Of a stretch of DNA of 64,000 bases, positions 33,805 through 46,348 are shown piece by piece. Each line of letters starts with the position of its first letter. Position 1 is the first letter of the stretch. Made by a program: the position numbers and the translations under genes. This stretch comes from Pyropia haitanensis (lineage: Eukaryota; Rhodophyta; Bangiophyceae; Bangiales; Bangiaceae): contig SDUX01000002.1 in NCBI GenBank assembly GCA_008729055.1, positions 2,259,874-2,323,873 of the forward strand, given 5' to 3'. The notes under the pieces are model-generated. The model made no database searches. It was not told the origin of the DNA and saw only the letters and a program-made list of their open reading frames with translations.

Positions 33805-36800
33805 ATGGCGTCGCCGTCCCCGTCTCCGCCGCGGAGCCCCAGTGAGGAGCCAGCTGCTGCGGTGGCGGCGGCGACAACGGCGACGGCGGCGGCAGTGGCC
33901 GCGTCGCCGCCCCGTCGGCAACGGCGGCCGAGTCCGGACGGCGACGCGGAGGCCGGCAGCAAGAGAGGGGAGGTCGGGTCACCAGGCAGTCTGACTGGTG
34001 CCGCGGCTGATCAGCCATCGCCGCCGCCGCCGCCGCCGCTAGGGTCCACGCCTGTTGCTGTCGCCGCTGCCGCCACTGACGCTGACACCATCGCCGATTC
34101 CGACGCCACAGTCATCCGCGCGGCTCACGCGGATATTGTCCACGGTGGTGGTGGTGGGAACGGTGACAGCGACGGCGGTAGTGGTGGTGATGGTGGTAAT
34201 GGTGGTGGTGGTGGCGGTGGTACAGACCACCCTCCCGGCTACGGCAGTGACCATCAAAGCAGTGCGGGCAGCGGCCGCGGCGAAGGTGCTGGCGGCGAGG
34301 ACGCTGCGGACAGCGGCTTTGAAGTCGGCGACGACGATGTTGCGGGCGGCGACCCTGCTGGCAGCAGTGACGACCGCGCTGGCGTTGGCCGCGTCGTTGT
34401 CACCGCGACGAGCAGAGGACCACCCAGTAGAGACGACGACGCCGACGGGGAGCGCCCCCACCGCGACGACGACGCGGATGGGGATAGCGGCGGCGGCGGA
34501 GGGAAGTACCGCATCGACCAGGGCAGCAGTGCCGGTGGCGGTGCGAGAGGTTCGACCGCCCGTGTCGCCAGTGGTGATGGCGGCGGCGGTGGGGAACACC
34601 GCGTCGATGGCAGCGGCAGTGCCGGTGGCGGTGCGGGTGGTGCGCCCGCCCGCGTCGCCGCCGGTGGGGACAGTGACGACGAGGACGAGGACTTCGAGCT
34701 GGACACGACCAGCAGCGACGACGAGGACGTGGAGTCCACGCTCTGCGTCCTCCGCATCTTTGAAGACGTCAACGACGTGTGGCTGCTGCTCAACATGGTC
34801 GCGGTGCTCGTCGACCGGCCGTCCAAGGACGGCAGCGACATCCCCTTTTCCGCCGTCTCTGGCGCCCGCGTGGACGGCCCGACGTTGACCGCCTGGCGCG
34901 ACGCCGAGGCGGTCGCCGCGGCGGCGGTGGCCGCGCACCTAGACGCCGCCGTCGAGGACGACCTCTTCACCACGCGCGGCCGCGACGAAGCAAAACAAGC
35001 GGTCTTTGCAACGCCCTACGCGCTGGCAAAAGTGCCTGACCCGCCGGCGGCGCTGCCCGAAGCCGACGACGAGGCGGCCCCCTTTTTTGGGCCACCCCGC
35101 TCCGCCGCGGTCGCGGCGGCGCCCCCCGTGGAGCCCATCCGGTACCTGCGAGCGTTGGTGGTCAAGCGGGAGCTGCCGCCCTACATGGCCGTTATGGCGC
35201 TGCTCGTCGCGCACCGCGGGCGGCTGGCGCTCCCGGGCCTCGCGCCGTGCGTGCGGTCGCTGTACCGCCTCTTTCTGGGCGCCATCGATGTGGTCGGTGC
35301 CGACGCAGGGGGGGGGCGCACCGCGGCGCGGCGACCATCCTCCGCGGCGGCGGCGGCCGCCGCAGCCGCGGCAGCGGCAGCGGATGATGACCCCGATGAC
35401 CCGGACAAAAAGACCGACGAGATTCTCGCCGCGGCCGGCCTGCCCACCGCCGACGACGGCGCCGCCGCGGCCGCCGCGCTGTGGCGAACGCTCGGCCCCG
35501 CAGCGGTGGTGTCCCGCGAAGACGCCGCCGCCTACGCGTGGGCGCTGATGCACCGGTACGAAAAGCACGTCGGCTGCCACTCGGGCGTGCTCGTCGTCCC
35601 CGCGTCGGGCGCGGGCGGCGGGTACACGCCGGCAGGGTGGCAGCCGCGGCGGCCGCGCGTGACGCCCGTGGCGCCCGCGGACCTGGCCGCCGCCGCCGCC
35701 GCGGCGGCGGCGGTGGTGGCGACCAAGGGCACGCCGGGGTGGAGTGGCGGCGGCGGGCCAGACGGCCGCGGGGGGGGGGGGCGCACACGGTTTGCCAACT
35801 TGGTCGACCCGGCGCGGCCGCTGCGGTGGATCCCGGCCGCCGCGTTTGCGCGCGTCCTCCAGACTGTCATGGAGGGGGGGGAGGGCGACACCGCCGCCAC
35901 TTCCGCCGCGGACGACGAGACGCCCGCGTCGTCGACTGACACGCACAAGGCGCCGACCGCCGCCGCGCTCGCCGCCGCCACCGCCGCAATTGACGCGGGC
36001 GTATCGCCGCTCGACGCGACCGCGGCCGCGGGCCGCGTGTCGTCAGCGGCCGTCGCGGCGGCCGCCGCGCGAGTTGCCGCCCAGCCGTGCCCCGTGCGCA
36101 TCCGGTCGGCCGCGTCGGTGATCCCGCCGCGCCAAAAGAGCGCCATATCCATCTTCTTCCGCCTCTTTCTCCCCTGCCCCCCCACCGAGCCGCGGCTCGT
36201 GCCCATCATGGCGTTTACATGGTTCCTCGGCGCCCGCGGGCGGGTGCCGCCAATGCTCATCCTGGCGGGCCTGGTGCTCGCCGCCCGCGCGCGCGACGTG
36301 GACCCGCTGCTCGTGTTCACCGACTGGACGACCCACCGGCTGATGGTGGCGGGGGTCGGCCTCGCCGCGTCGGGCACTCAATGGTACCCGTGGTCGCCGC
36401 AGCTGCACGTGGGCGGCGCGGAAACCGCCGACGCGGTGGAGGTGGCGACGCTCGTCGCCCACCTGTGCGAGCTCCTTGGCGGCCAACAAGCCGCGGTGGT
36501 GACTGCCGCGGAAGCGGCGGCGATGGAGTGGACGCTCGTCTACTGGTTTCGGCGGTCGGGGATACGGCCGGGGGAGGGGGGGGTGCCCGCCGCCGAGGCG
36601 GCCGCGCTGCAGCCGCTGCTGATGGGCCTCCCGGGGGATGGCTTTGACGTTGCGCCGCTGCTGCCCGTCCGGCGCGCGCGGCGGCCACCGGTGCGGCAGG
36701 GGTCCAGTCGTCGGCAGCGGGCGGCCGCGGCAGAGGCCGCGGCGGCGGCCGAGGCGGCGGCGGCCGAGGCGGCAGCGGCCGAGGCGGCAGCGGCCGAGGC

Positions 36801-39740
36801 GGCAGCGGCCGAGGCGGCAGCGGCCGAGGCGGCAGAGACCGACGCAGCGACGGCCGACACAGCGGCGGCCGACGCAGCGGCGGCCGACGCGGCAGGGGCA
36901 GAGACGATGGTATCCGAGGCGGCTGCAGCAGAGGCAATGGCAACCGACGCGGCCACTGAGGTACCAGCAACCGACGCGGCGGCGACGACCGACGCCAGGG
37001 CGACGGAGGCGACGGCGAACGAGTCTTCCGAGACGCGTGCGGCGACAATAGAGACGATCGCAGCCGACGCGGCAGCGACAAACGCGGCGGTCAACCCGGC
37101 AGCAGCAAAATTGGCGGTCAATGCGGAAGCAGCAAACGCGGCGGTGGTGGCCGAGGCGATGACCGACATGCCCGACGCAGTCGAGACGGCGGTCGACACG
37201 GCGGCGGCGGTCGACGCGGACAAGGCGGCGGCCGAGGCGGCGGCGGCGGCCGAGGCGACGACTGACGCGGAGGCGGTGGCCGAACCAGAGGAGGCCGAAG
37301 CGGCGGCGGCCGGGACAGCAGCGACTGAGGCGGCGGTGGCGGACGCGGCGGTTGCAAGAACAGCGGCGGCCGAGGCGGCGGCAGCAGTCGCGGCAGCTGC
37401 TGATGCGGCGGCGGTCGAGGCCGTCGCGGCGGCCGCGGCAGCGGATGACGCGGCGGTCAGAGAGACCGCCGCGGTGGCTGCCGCGGCGGGAGCGGATGTG
37501 GCGGTGGCGGCAGTGGCAGCGGCGGAAACGGCGGCGGAGGCCGACGCGGCCGTGGCCGACGCGGCGGCAGCAGAGGCGGCGGTCACCAAGGCAGCAACGG
37601 CCACCACCCCCACCGCGGTTGCTCTCGAGGCGGGCACTGTCGGCAACCCCGGGGGGGGTGACACCGGGGCCACTCCCTCATCCGTTCCTTCCGGTACAGC
37701 CACGCCTACCAACGGCGTTGAGGCGGCCACCGCGCCGGCAACCGCGGCCAACAAGGGTGGCTCGCGGAGCGATGGCAGTGTGGCGGCCGCGCCACCGCCC
37801 TCTGAGAGCGGCGACCGAGACGGCTGCGGTGTGGGCGGTGCCACGGAGGACGTCGCGGGTGGCCCGGCGGAGGGGGCCACCATGGAAGCCGCCGCGTTGC
37901 CCGATACGCACTCGGAAGACCATCACGCGCCGCCTGGCAGGGGCGGCGACCGTGACGCTGCCGAGGGAGCTACCACCGACGCCGGCGCCGCGGGCACCCC
38001 TGACGCGTCAACGGCCAGCCGGGTCAACCGGCTGGCCGACGGCGGGGCTCCTCCACGGCACGAGCCGTCGACGGGCGAAGTGGCCGCTGCGGCCGCCCCT
38101 GTAGCGCCGACGCTACACGCCGCGCCGGTGTCGCATCGCGGCGCGCGCGGCGCGCCGGCCGACATGGGCGCCCGCGGCCCGCCAGCTGGCGCCTCTGGCC
38201 GAGACGCGGCGGCCTCTGCGGCCGCCACCGTAGGGTCCAGGCCGTCGGCGGGAGACAGCGCCAGCAGGGAGCGTCCCCCGACCGCCGGCGGCGTACCTGC
38301 CGCGCTTCCGGCTACGGGTGGCGTGGCGGCTGGGGCAGAGGGGGCGGCAGCGGCGACAGCAGCAACGGCGGCAACAGCAGCCGCCGCCTCCATCACAGCC
38401 CCCGTCACGGAGGACACTCCGCCGGGGAGCGCTCCCCCAACGGCTCCACCGTCGCTGTCGTGGCCAACGCCCGCCGCCGCAGCGGCCGCGGCGCCCCGCC
38501 GCAACCGCCGCGGCGGCAGCGGCGGCGGCGTCTGGGCGTCCGCTCGAGGCGGCCGGCCGCGGGGACCCGCCGGGTGGGTGCCAGCGGTCTCGCCTTCCCC
38601 GCCACCCCCGGCCGCACCACTCCCCATCGAGGCCCGCGGGCGGCGGGCAGGGGGGGGGGCACCTGCGTGGGTGGCCGGGGCGTCGCCCCCACCTCCACCA
38701 CCGACCGCACCCATCGTTGACGGCCGCGGGCGGCGGGGGGGGGAGCACCCGCGCGGCCGGTGGCGGAGCCTCCCCCACTGCCCCCGATGGCACCCGCCGC
38801 TGACGGCCGCGGTCGGCGGGCGGGGGGGGTGCCCGCCCGTGGCCGTCGGCCGGCGGGGGGAGCGCCCGTCGTCTATGGCGGGCGGGGGCCGCCGCCCGCG
38901 GCAGCGCCGCGGGCGGAACGTGGCGCCGGTGGCGCGCCTGCGCCCGCGAACGAGCCCTCAGCAGCTGCAAGAGGAGGGGGGGAGGCGGCGCCGGCGGAAG
39001 GAGCGGCCGCTACTGGGGGGGGGAGCACCGGCCGAACCACGCCGCCATGGTCCGTGTGGCAAATGCCGCTCGCACCGCCGCTGCGGCCGCCAACGGGGGG
39101 CCCGCTCCGGTCGTCAACGGCGTGGCCGCCGCCGGCGGCGACGCGGTCGACACAGTCCCGGCCGCCGGCTGCGACGCGGTCGACGCCGTCCCGGCCGCCA
39201 GCGGCGTCGCCACCACCGCGACCCCCACCACCGCCGCGGACCCGGCCGCCGGCAGCACTTCCACCACAGCCACCCGCACCGCCACCGCGAACCCGGCCGC
39301 CGGCAGCATCGCCGCCACCGCCACCCGCACCGCCACCACCGTCTCGGTCGCAGCCGGCAGCAACCCCGCCGCAGCCGCAGCCACCACCACCGTCGCGGCC
39401 ACCCGCGGCATCCCCTCCGCCGTCGCGGCCGCTGGACCGGTCATCATCGCCGCAGCCGCCCCCGCCGGCGCTACCGTCACCGCCAGGCATTCACTCCACG
39501 ACGTCGGCGTCGGCGCCAGTGTCGGCGTCGGTGTCGGCGTCGCCGCCCTGTCTGCTCGCACGGGCGCCCCCGTCGCCACTACCGTCGCCGCCACCGCCGC
39601 TGTCGCTTCCGCGGCCGGCGCCGCGGCTGCTGCGTCGGCCAGCGGTGCCGCCAGGGTTCCCCGTCATCCGACCCTCTCGAGGAAAGCATGGCGACGCCCC
39701 CACTCGCTCGGGGCGAAAGGAGGGCGCCGCTCCCGCCGCT

Positions 39741-39774
<34 letters not shown>

Positions 39775-42287
39775 ACACTGCCGCAGCCGGTGACGGCGGC
39801 GCATCGGGTGCCGCCCCGGTCCGTCCGCGAGACGCGGACCGCGGCGGCCGCGGCGGTGGCGGCGGTAGCGGCGGCGATAGAGCGCCCCTGCCAATGGCAA
39901 CGGCGCCACCACCACTAACGCCAGCGCCGCCAGTGGCGGTAGCCCACCCGCCGCCATCGACCGACGCCGTGACGACGACGGCCGCGCCTGCGGTGGCCGC
40001 GCGTGACGCGGTGCCTAACAAGGGCGACGCGGCTGCAGCGGCTGTCGGCGATGTGCCAGCGTCAGCCGGTGCACCGCTAGTCGGGGGGAAAAATGGGCCA
40101 CCGCCACCCCATCAGCCGCGGCCACCGCCATCGCCACCGCCGCAGCCGCGGACGCCGCGGGCGCCGCCACCACCACCACCGCCGCAGCGGCCGCCGCGGC
40201 CGTTGCCGAGGCGGCTGCCGGTTAAGTCGGGCCGGCAGACGCGGAACACGCAGGCAGCGGTGTGGGCGGATGCGCCAGCGGCGGTGGCGGCGCGGCCGCC
40301 ACCCCGGGCCGCCGCGGCCCGCGGCGGCGGTCCCCCCGTGGGCGGCGTCCCCGCACACCCCATCGTGACGCTGGTCCCGGCGCCGCTCCAAGCCGGCGGG
40401 CCGGCACTGCCGATGCCATCACCATCGCCGACACACCCTATCGTCCCGTTGGTCCCACCAACACTTCCCGCCGGCGTGCCGGCTGTGCCGCTGCCGCCAC
40501 CGCCGCCAACAAACCCTATCGTCCCGTTGGTCCCGCCGCCGCTCCCCGCCGGGGTGCCGGCCTTAGTACCGCCACTGCCGCCGCCACTCATGCCGCCGTC
40601 GACCATGTCCATGCCGCCGTCGGTTATCCCATCGACGCCGCCGCCGACGCACATCCCGCCAACGCCGCCGCCAACGCCGGCGACGCCACCACCGCCGATG
40701 GCGCCGCCACCACCGCCCTCCCCCGTGGCGGTGGCGGTGGCGCCGACGCCGGGGGGCGTTCCCCCACCGCCCACCGATGCAGGGCGGGGCGCGGTCGCGC
40801 CCGTCGGCGCCGCCACCACCCCCGCCGCGGCGGCGGCGGCGGCGGCAACGGCCGTCGCGGCCGCGACCATGTCCGCGGTGGCGAGCCACGGCAGCGGCCC
40901 CGCCAACCCATTTGCGCCGCCGACGCCGCACTCGTCGCCCGCCATGGCCGCCGCCGCCGCCGCCGCGGCGGCCGCCGTCCGCGTCGCAGCAGAGGCGGCC
41001 GCCGCTGAGGCGGTGGCGCCCGGCCACGCCGCCGCCGAGCCCGAGCCGCCGCCGCTGGCCGCGGCGGCGGCGGGCGCCCACCCCGGCTGGGCGCCACTCC
41101 CCGCCCCGTGGGGGGTGGGCACGCCGTGGGCGACGCCGCCCCCTCCCCGTCCGCTCCCGCGCGTCCTCTACTTTGACGGCCTGCCGGTCTTTTCGCTTCC
41201 GCCAGGCACGGCCATGATCGACGTCGTTACGGCCGTCCTCGCCACCGCCTCCCCGCTGTCACCCCCCACCGTGTGGCCGCCGACGCGCGCGTCGCGCGTG
41301 CACGCCGCCGCGTGGCGCGCCGCCGCCGACGCGGCGGTCGCCGCCGCGCGGCTGGCGGGCGGCTGGCGCTCCCGCGCCGCGGGCGCCGCCGCGTGGGCCG
41401 CCGCCGCGCCCGCGGCGTCGGCCGACATTACGGCGGCGGCGGCCAACGCGGCCGACGCGGCGGCGGGGCTCACCGCCGCCGCCGACGCGGCCGCCTCGGC
41501 GGTGCCGTGCCCGGTCGCCGTCGCGGCCACGTCGGCGGTGGTGACGACCTCGCCGGCCGCGGCGGCCGACTGGGGCGACATTGAAATCCCCGCCGACGTG
41601 GCGCCCTTTTGGGCGCCCATCCCCGCCGCCACCACCGCCGCGGGCACCCCAGACGTGGCGCCGCTGCTCAGCGCCCTCGAAGGCACCGCCGCGGCCGACG
41701 GCGGCCTGCCGCCGCCGCTACTCGTTGCCGCCCTCGTCGTCATGGCGCGCGCGCAGACAGTGGCGGCTGAGCCGCTCGCCGCGACGCTCACCCCGTGGAC
41801 GTCGGGGCGGCTGCTGCCCGCCGCGCTGCTCGTCGCCGCCCGCGCGACCGGCTGGGCAGCGCTGACGCCCGCGGTCGTTGCCGCCGCCATGGACGCCGCC
41901 GCGGTGGGCGCCGCGGCCGCCGCGGCAGCGGCGGCGACGGGTCCGGGGAGCGGGTCGGCCAGGATGGCGGCGGCGGCGGCGGCCGCGGCCGCGGCCGCAG
42001 CGGCGGCGGCCGCGGCGGCGGCGGCGGGGGTGGCGGCGGCGGCGGGGGTAGGCGTGGAGGGCGACGGCATGGACGCAGGTGGCGTCGGCGTCGGGGGAGG
42101 GGGGGGGGGGGGGTTGCCCCGCCCGCCGCCCGTCGCGTCGGCCGCGGCGGTGGCCGACGTGGCGGCGGCCGAGATGGCGCTCGGCAGCGGCCTGCTCGGC
42201 GGGTGGGTGGCGATCGAGGCGGCCGAGGTCGAGGCGATGGCATGGCTGCTCCTCCGCTGGTACGAGGAGCTGCGGCGGCACGGGTGA
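33805..42287 (+). CDS. giant protein with three diverged cyclin-box-like units
   Basis: ATG 33805 (MASPSPSPPRSPSEEPAA) opens a frame that changes once, in a 9-nt G-run at 38735-38743. There the repeated motif DGRGRRxGG continues perfectly in the next frame, to the stop at 42287. Total is about 2,827 residues. Layout: acidic/Gly/Ser region (1-300); unit 1 (~430-610; PPYMAVMALLVAHRGRLALP...CVRSLYRLFLGAIDV); unit 2 (~765-920; PPMLILAGLVLAARARDVDP, then FTDWTTHRLMVAGVGLAASG); Ala/Glu/Asp-rich region with (AEAAA)n from 15-bp DNA repeats (36,735-36,833); Pro/Thr/Gly linkers; unit 3 (~2,450-2,827; PPPLLVAALVVMARAQTVAA, LLPAALLVAARATGW). Each unit ends in a similar helix (EAAAMEWTLVYWFRR; EVEAMAWLLLRWYEE). 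The ALvyldR...hRLlltallLAsK pattern suggests a PHO80/U-type cyclin fold, so a CDK-partner or scaffold role is inferred. Confidence 0.7.
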
Positions 42288-43749
42288 TACCGCGCGGGGG
42301 CGCAGGAGGGGGGGCGGGGGCGGGGCAGAGGCGGGCAGGAGAACGTGCAGGTGAATGGCCGGCACGCATTCGTCGCGGAGAGGGCACAGCGGCCGTGGTG
42401 GCATCGAAGCTGTTGTCAGCTGTCAGCCGGCGGTCGCGGCGTGTACAGGACCACGCAGCAGTGACACCCAATTAGAACGCTGCATTCCGGTGAAGCGGCG
42501 TCCAAATCGTTCGTGCAGTATATTGGGCAGACCAGGGGCTTTCAAGAGTATATTCACAGAGCGTATATGCGCAACTTTTTTCGAGCGTATATACGCACTC
42601 GCGCGGAAGTTTTTGGAGGTCGGGATCTACGCTCCGTCATATTTTTCGGTTCAGATATACGCTTGAGACAGGAACGCGAGAGTATTTTTGAGATGTACGC
42701 TCGGGAAAGATATCCGAGAGGAATGGGGGGCCACAGTGGACAGACAAGGAGCCTTTGTAATTTGCCGCCCACCACCACCCCCAGCTTCTCCCCGCCTCTT
42801 AGCATTACCCCTCTTCAGGCCCGCCACGTCCTCCGCCTCCATCTTTACCCCTCCTGCCTGCTGTTGCCATTTCCACCAGGGTTGGCAAAAACTGAACGTT
42901 TTTTGTAGTTTCTGGAAGGCCTGCTCACGTGGCGACGCACTGTCGCGGAACCGTGAATAATTCCAGCTTAATTGTGACCGACTTATGCACGGGTTGCACG
43001 TTCCTCGACTGGGCCGAGTGAGAAACCCGTGCATCGCCTGCACGACTCCAGACCTGACTTGTGCATCGGCGGCACGAGTTGCAGGTGTCCTCGTGCACTG
43101 CGATGTTGTCGTACGGCGGAGAACGACGTGCACGCCCTCCGGCGATATGTTCGAGGTCCAGTACGAGCACTAGTACGCCCTCCATGTATGGGTGGAAAAA
43201 AAGTGCACCGGAGCCCGTGCACGGACGACTGAGCGGCGCTATAGGGCATGTGTTCGAAAAATCGGCCTCTGCGATACCGTAGAGGGGGGTTTGCACGCCG
43301 CTGCACGCCCGCGCACGCCCGATTCCGGCCAAATTCTGTTCTCCAGGGGTCCACGGGTTGGGTAGCACTGCGCAGGGATCAGCCACACCCGCAGTCGGGA
43401 CGGGACACCGTGACGGTGCACGCCAGCGCGGACGTGCGTCCCCGTGTGCGGGGCCCGCCCGGTACGGCGGGCAACGCAAGCGCCGCGGCAAGGGAGAGGG
43501 CGTACCCGCGCGTACAACCGCTGGGACGGGCGGGGGCGGTGGAGCCGAGACGGAGCCCCGTAAGAGGGGGCAAGTAACGGGATAGAGGCAGCCACCCATG
43601 GTCTCACAGGCATCCCATCAACACCTCCAACACCCCCTGCCACCCACTATCCGTCCCCACGCAGCACCATCAAGACGCGCGCGCCTGGTGCGCCACCACC
43701 TCCCTCCGCCCACACCCCGCGGCTCTCCCCCCCACCACCCCCCCCAACC
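42288..43749. other. lower-GC intergenic island with diverged short repeats
   Basis: Two repeated motifs fill this island. Between 42,555 and 42,715, GCGTAnAT modules recur about every 30-38 bp; they include the palindrome GCGTATATACGC (42585-42596). Between 42,980 and 43,310, GTGCA/TGCAC words recur, often in pairs 10 bp apart (ATGCACGGGTTGCACG; GTGCATCGCCTGCACG). No ORF is convincing. The stretch 43,580-43,749 is pyrimidine-rich and is probably the leader of the secreted protein gene. Confidence 0.45.
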
Positions 43750-44124
43750 ATGAAGTGCAGCCTGCTCAAGGTGGCGTCCGCCTTACTCATCCTTGCCGCC
43801 ATGGCTGCCGGCGCGCACGCGCGCTTCACCTGGACGCAGTCCGCAGACGCCCTCTGGGCGCCCGGCTGCGACTTTGCCCACGCCGACATTGGGTCTGTGC
43901 GGGTGGCGGGGGCGTCTTGCTCAGGTGCGTGCGGGCGCCGCGCCGGGTGCACACACTTTGCGTGGACGCGCTACGAGGGGGGGACGTGCTGGCTCAAGGG
44001 GGGCGACGAGGCCACCATCTACACCGCCATCCCCAGTGGCAAGGCCGGGGCTGTGTGTGGGATCATGTCGCGGCGTCAGGAGCAGGGCTTTTACAGCCGT
44101 GCCAATGACAAGAACCGGCCTTAA
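43750..44124 (+). CDS. small secreted PAN/Apple-type cysteine-rich protein
   Basis: The single-exon gene encodes 124 residues from ATG 43750, preceded by a C-rich leader (CCCCCCAACC). Residues 1-24 are a clear signal peptide (MKCSLLKVASALLILAAMAA, then GAHA). The mature part has six cysteines (40, 57, 61, 67, 80, 103) in the order GCDF...SCSGACGRRAGCTHFAW...GGTCWLK...AVCGI. This is the compact PAN/Apple pattern of a four-strand sheet with disulfides that binds carbohydrate or protein. No membrane anchor or second domain follows, so it is probably a secreted wall or adhesion protein. The exact ligand cannot be inferred. Three possible disulfides use all six cysteines. Confidence 0.8.
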   Translation: MKCSLLKVASALLILAAMAAGAHARFTWTQSADALWAPGCDFAHADIGSVRVAGASCSGACGRRAGCTHFAWTRYEGGTCWLKGGDEATIYTAIPSGKAGAVCGIMSRRQEQGFYSRANDKNRP

Positions 44125-44456
44125 GGTGGGGGGAGCGGGCACCATTTATGGGGCCCCCGCACCCTGGGGCGCTCCCCAAGCTGGAGGGGGGGGGAGAGTT
44201 TGGGGTGGTGTGTCTCTTGTGGCGCAATGTCCATGAGACGCGCCCGGTGGGATAGTATGGGCGGGAGCAGATGGGCGTTGAGGGGGGGGTGTCGGCGTGA
44301 GTTTGCCTGCTGCGTGAAGCACACATTCCTTTGATGGAGTGATGTGACCATTGGCACTCAAGCACATATCTACCCTATACCTGATGATCCACATTCCGTT
44401 GCTCCTCCCGTGGCCGCGGTCGCTACCTCCACCGCCTCACGTCTCCCGTAAGCCTT
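44125..44456. other. intergenic, no kinase N-lobe found
   Basis: I checked this stretch for the missing N-terminal lobe of the downstream kinase-like gene. All frames contain stops and no glycine-rich loop or VAIK-like motif. It is less GC-rich in its second half. A GTAAG word at 44,448-44,452 could be a splice donor of an upstream exon, but this is weak. Confidence 0.35.
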
Positions 44457-44479
44457 GTGTGCAAGCCATGGCGTGACGG

Positions 44480-44510
<31 letters not shown>

Positions 44511-46295
44511 GGGGGGGGCGGTGACCGGTCGCCGCCCCCCGGCGGCCTGTCTGACGCGGACGCCCTCGCCGCCGCCGCGGCGGTGGCGGCCGCCTCATCA
44601 GCGGTTGCGGCAGTGTGCCCCGGCCGGGCGCACGGCAACATCCGTGCCGGGACGGTAGTGTGGGGGGCGTGGGGGGGGGACTGCTCCCGCCCGACCGCCC
44701 GCCTTGGCGGCTTTGGGGTGGACCGCCTGCGGTCGCGGGCCAAGGGCGTCACCGAGGCGGACGACGTGTACGCGCTGGGGGTGCTGCTGTACGCGTGGTT
44801 GACAGAGGGGGGGCGGGGGGGGCGCGGCGGGGGGGGCGCCGGTGGGGGCGCCCAGCACCGACTGAGTGGCGCCACCCGGGGGGTGGTGGAGGCGGCTCTG
44901 CGACCGCCCGCGTCGCGCCCGCTCATGGCGGTGTGGATGTACGATGTGGCGGCCGCCCGCGGGCTGGTGCCCGTCGCGTCGGCGGCGCTGCCGGCGGCGG
45001 GGGTGCGGGAGCGGGAGGAGGTCCTGGCGGCAGACCTCAACTCGGTGCGGCTGGGGGGCCGGATTGGGGGGGGGGGCGCTGGGGGCGGCGGCGGCGGCGG
45101 CGGCGGGTCGGCCCGGCCGTCAACGGCGTCGCCCCCAGCCAATGGCGCTGGCGGCGGCGGCTGGTCGGGTGGTGCCGTGGCCGGCAGTGCCGCCTCCCCG
45201 ACGCCCGCGGCACCCGCGCTGGATGCCCGCACCCCGGCGGCGGCGGTGCGGGAGGCCACCTCGGGCGACGCGTCTGTCCCCGCGGCCGCGGCGGTGGCGG
45301 CCGCTGTTGGGGGCCTGACGGTGGCGGCGGCGGCCGCCCCCGCGTCCACGGCCGAGGGGGTCTTTCGGGCGCTCTACCGGCGGCCGCTCTCCAAGCACCC
45401 CGTCGTGGCGTTCCGGTCCGCTTCTCTGCTGGCGGCGCTGCTCGCCGCCGCCCGCGCGGGGGTGGCGCCCGTGGTGGTGGCGCAGGACCCCTTCCTCACG
45501 TGGGCGGAGACCACCTGGGCCCGCGGCGCCGGCGGCGGTGGTGACGCGGCGGCTGGCACTGACGGGGGGGCGGGGGCGCCTGCACCCCCCCACGCGCTGG
45601 CCTACTGCTTTGCGGACGGGGAGGTGGGGGCGACCGCCGCGCTGGTGCGCGGGGCGGCGGCTGCCGTCGCCACCCACCCGCTGCTGACGGCGGCCGGGGA
45701 GGGCGGCGGGCCCGCGGCGGACCGGGTGGCGTCTGCGGCGGCGGTGGAGGCGGTTCGGGGGCAGGTGGTGGCGGCGGCGGCACTGGCGGGGCGCCTCACC
45801 GCCGCGTCGGACGCGTGTGCGGGGGCCAAGGCGGCGGCGGTGGGGGTGCTGGTGCGAGGCACGCGGGCCGCCATTGCCGCCGCCCGCCGCGTGGCGGGGC
45901 CCCGGGGGGCGGGGATGGCGTCGCTTGAGGCGGCCGCGGAGCCCCTGCGGGGGCTGGGGGGGAGGGGAGAGGGGCGCGTCACCGCCGGCCGGGGGGGGGG
46001 GGGGGAGGCGGGAGCGGGACCGCCCGCCGCTGTTGTGGCGGCGAGAGGGCTGGCGGGGCTGGGGGCTGGCGCGGGCGGCACGGGCGGGCGGGAGGGCCCG
46101 TCCCCGCCACCCGCCGCGTCTGGTCGGGGGGACAAGGACGCAGCCCTGCGGGCGGCGTTTGCAGACGGAGGTGGCTGGGGCGGCGGCGGCGGTGGCAGCG
46201 GCCGGGAAGGGCGCCACACGGGGGATGAGGGGGGTGAGGAGGATGAGCGGGCCTCCCGTCGAGCAGAGCGCAAGGCCGCCCGGCGGGCGCCGCGC

Positions 46296-46348
<53 letters not shown>

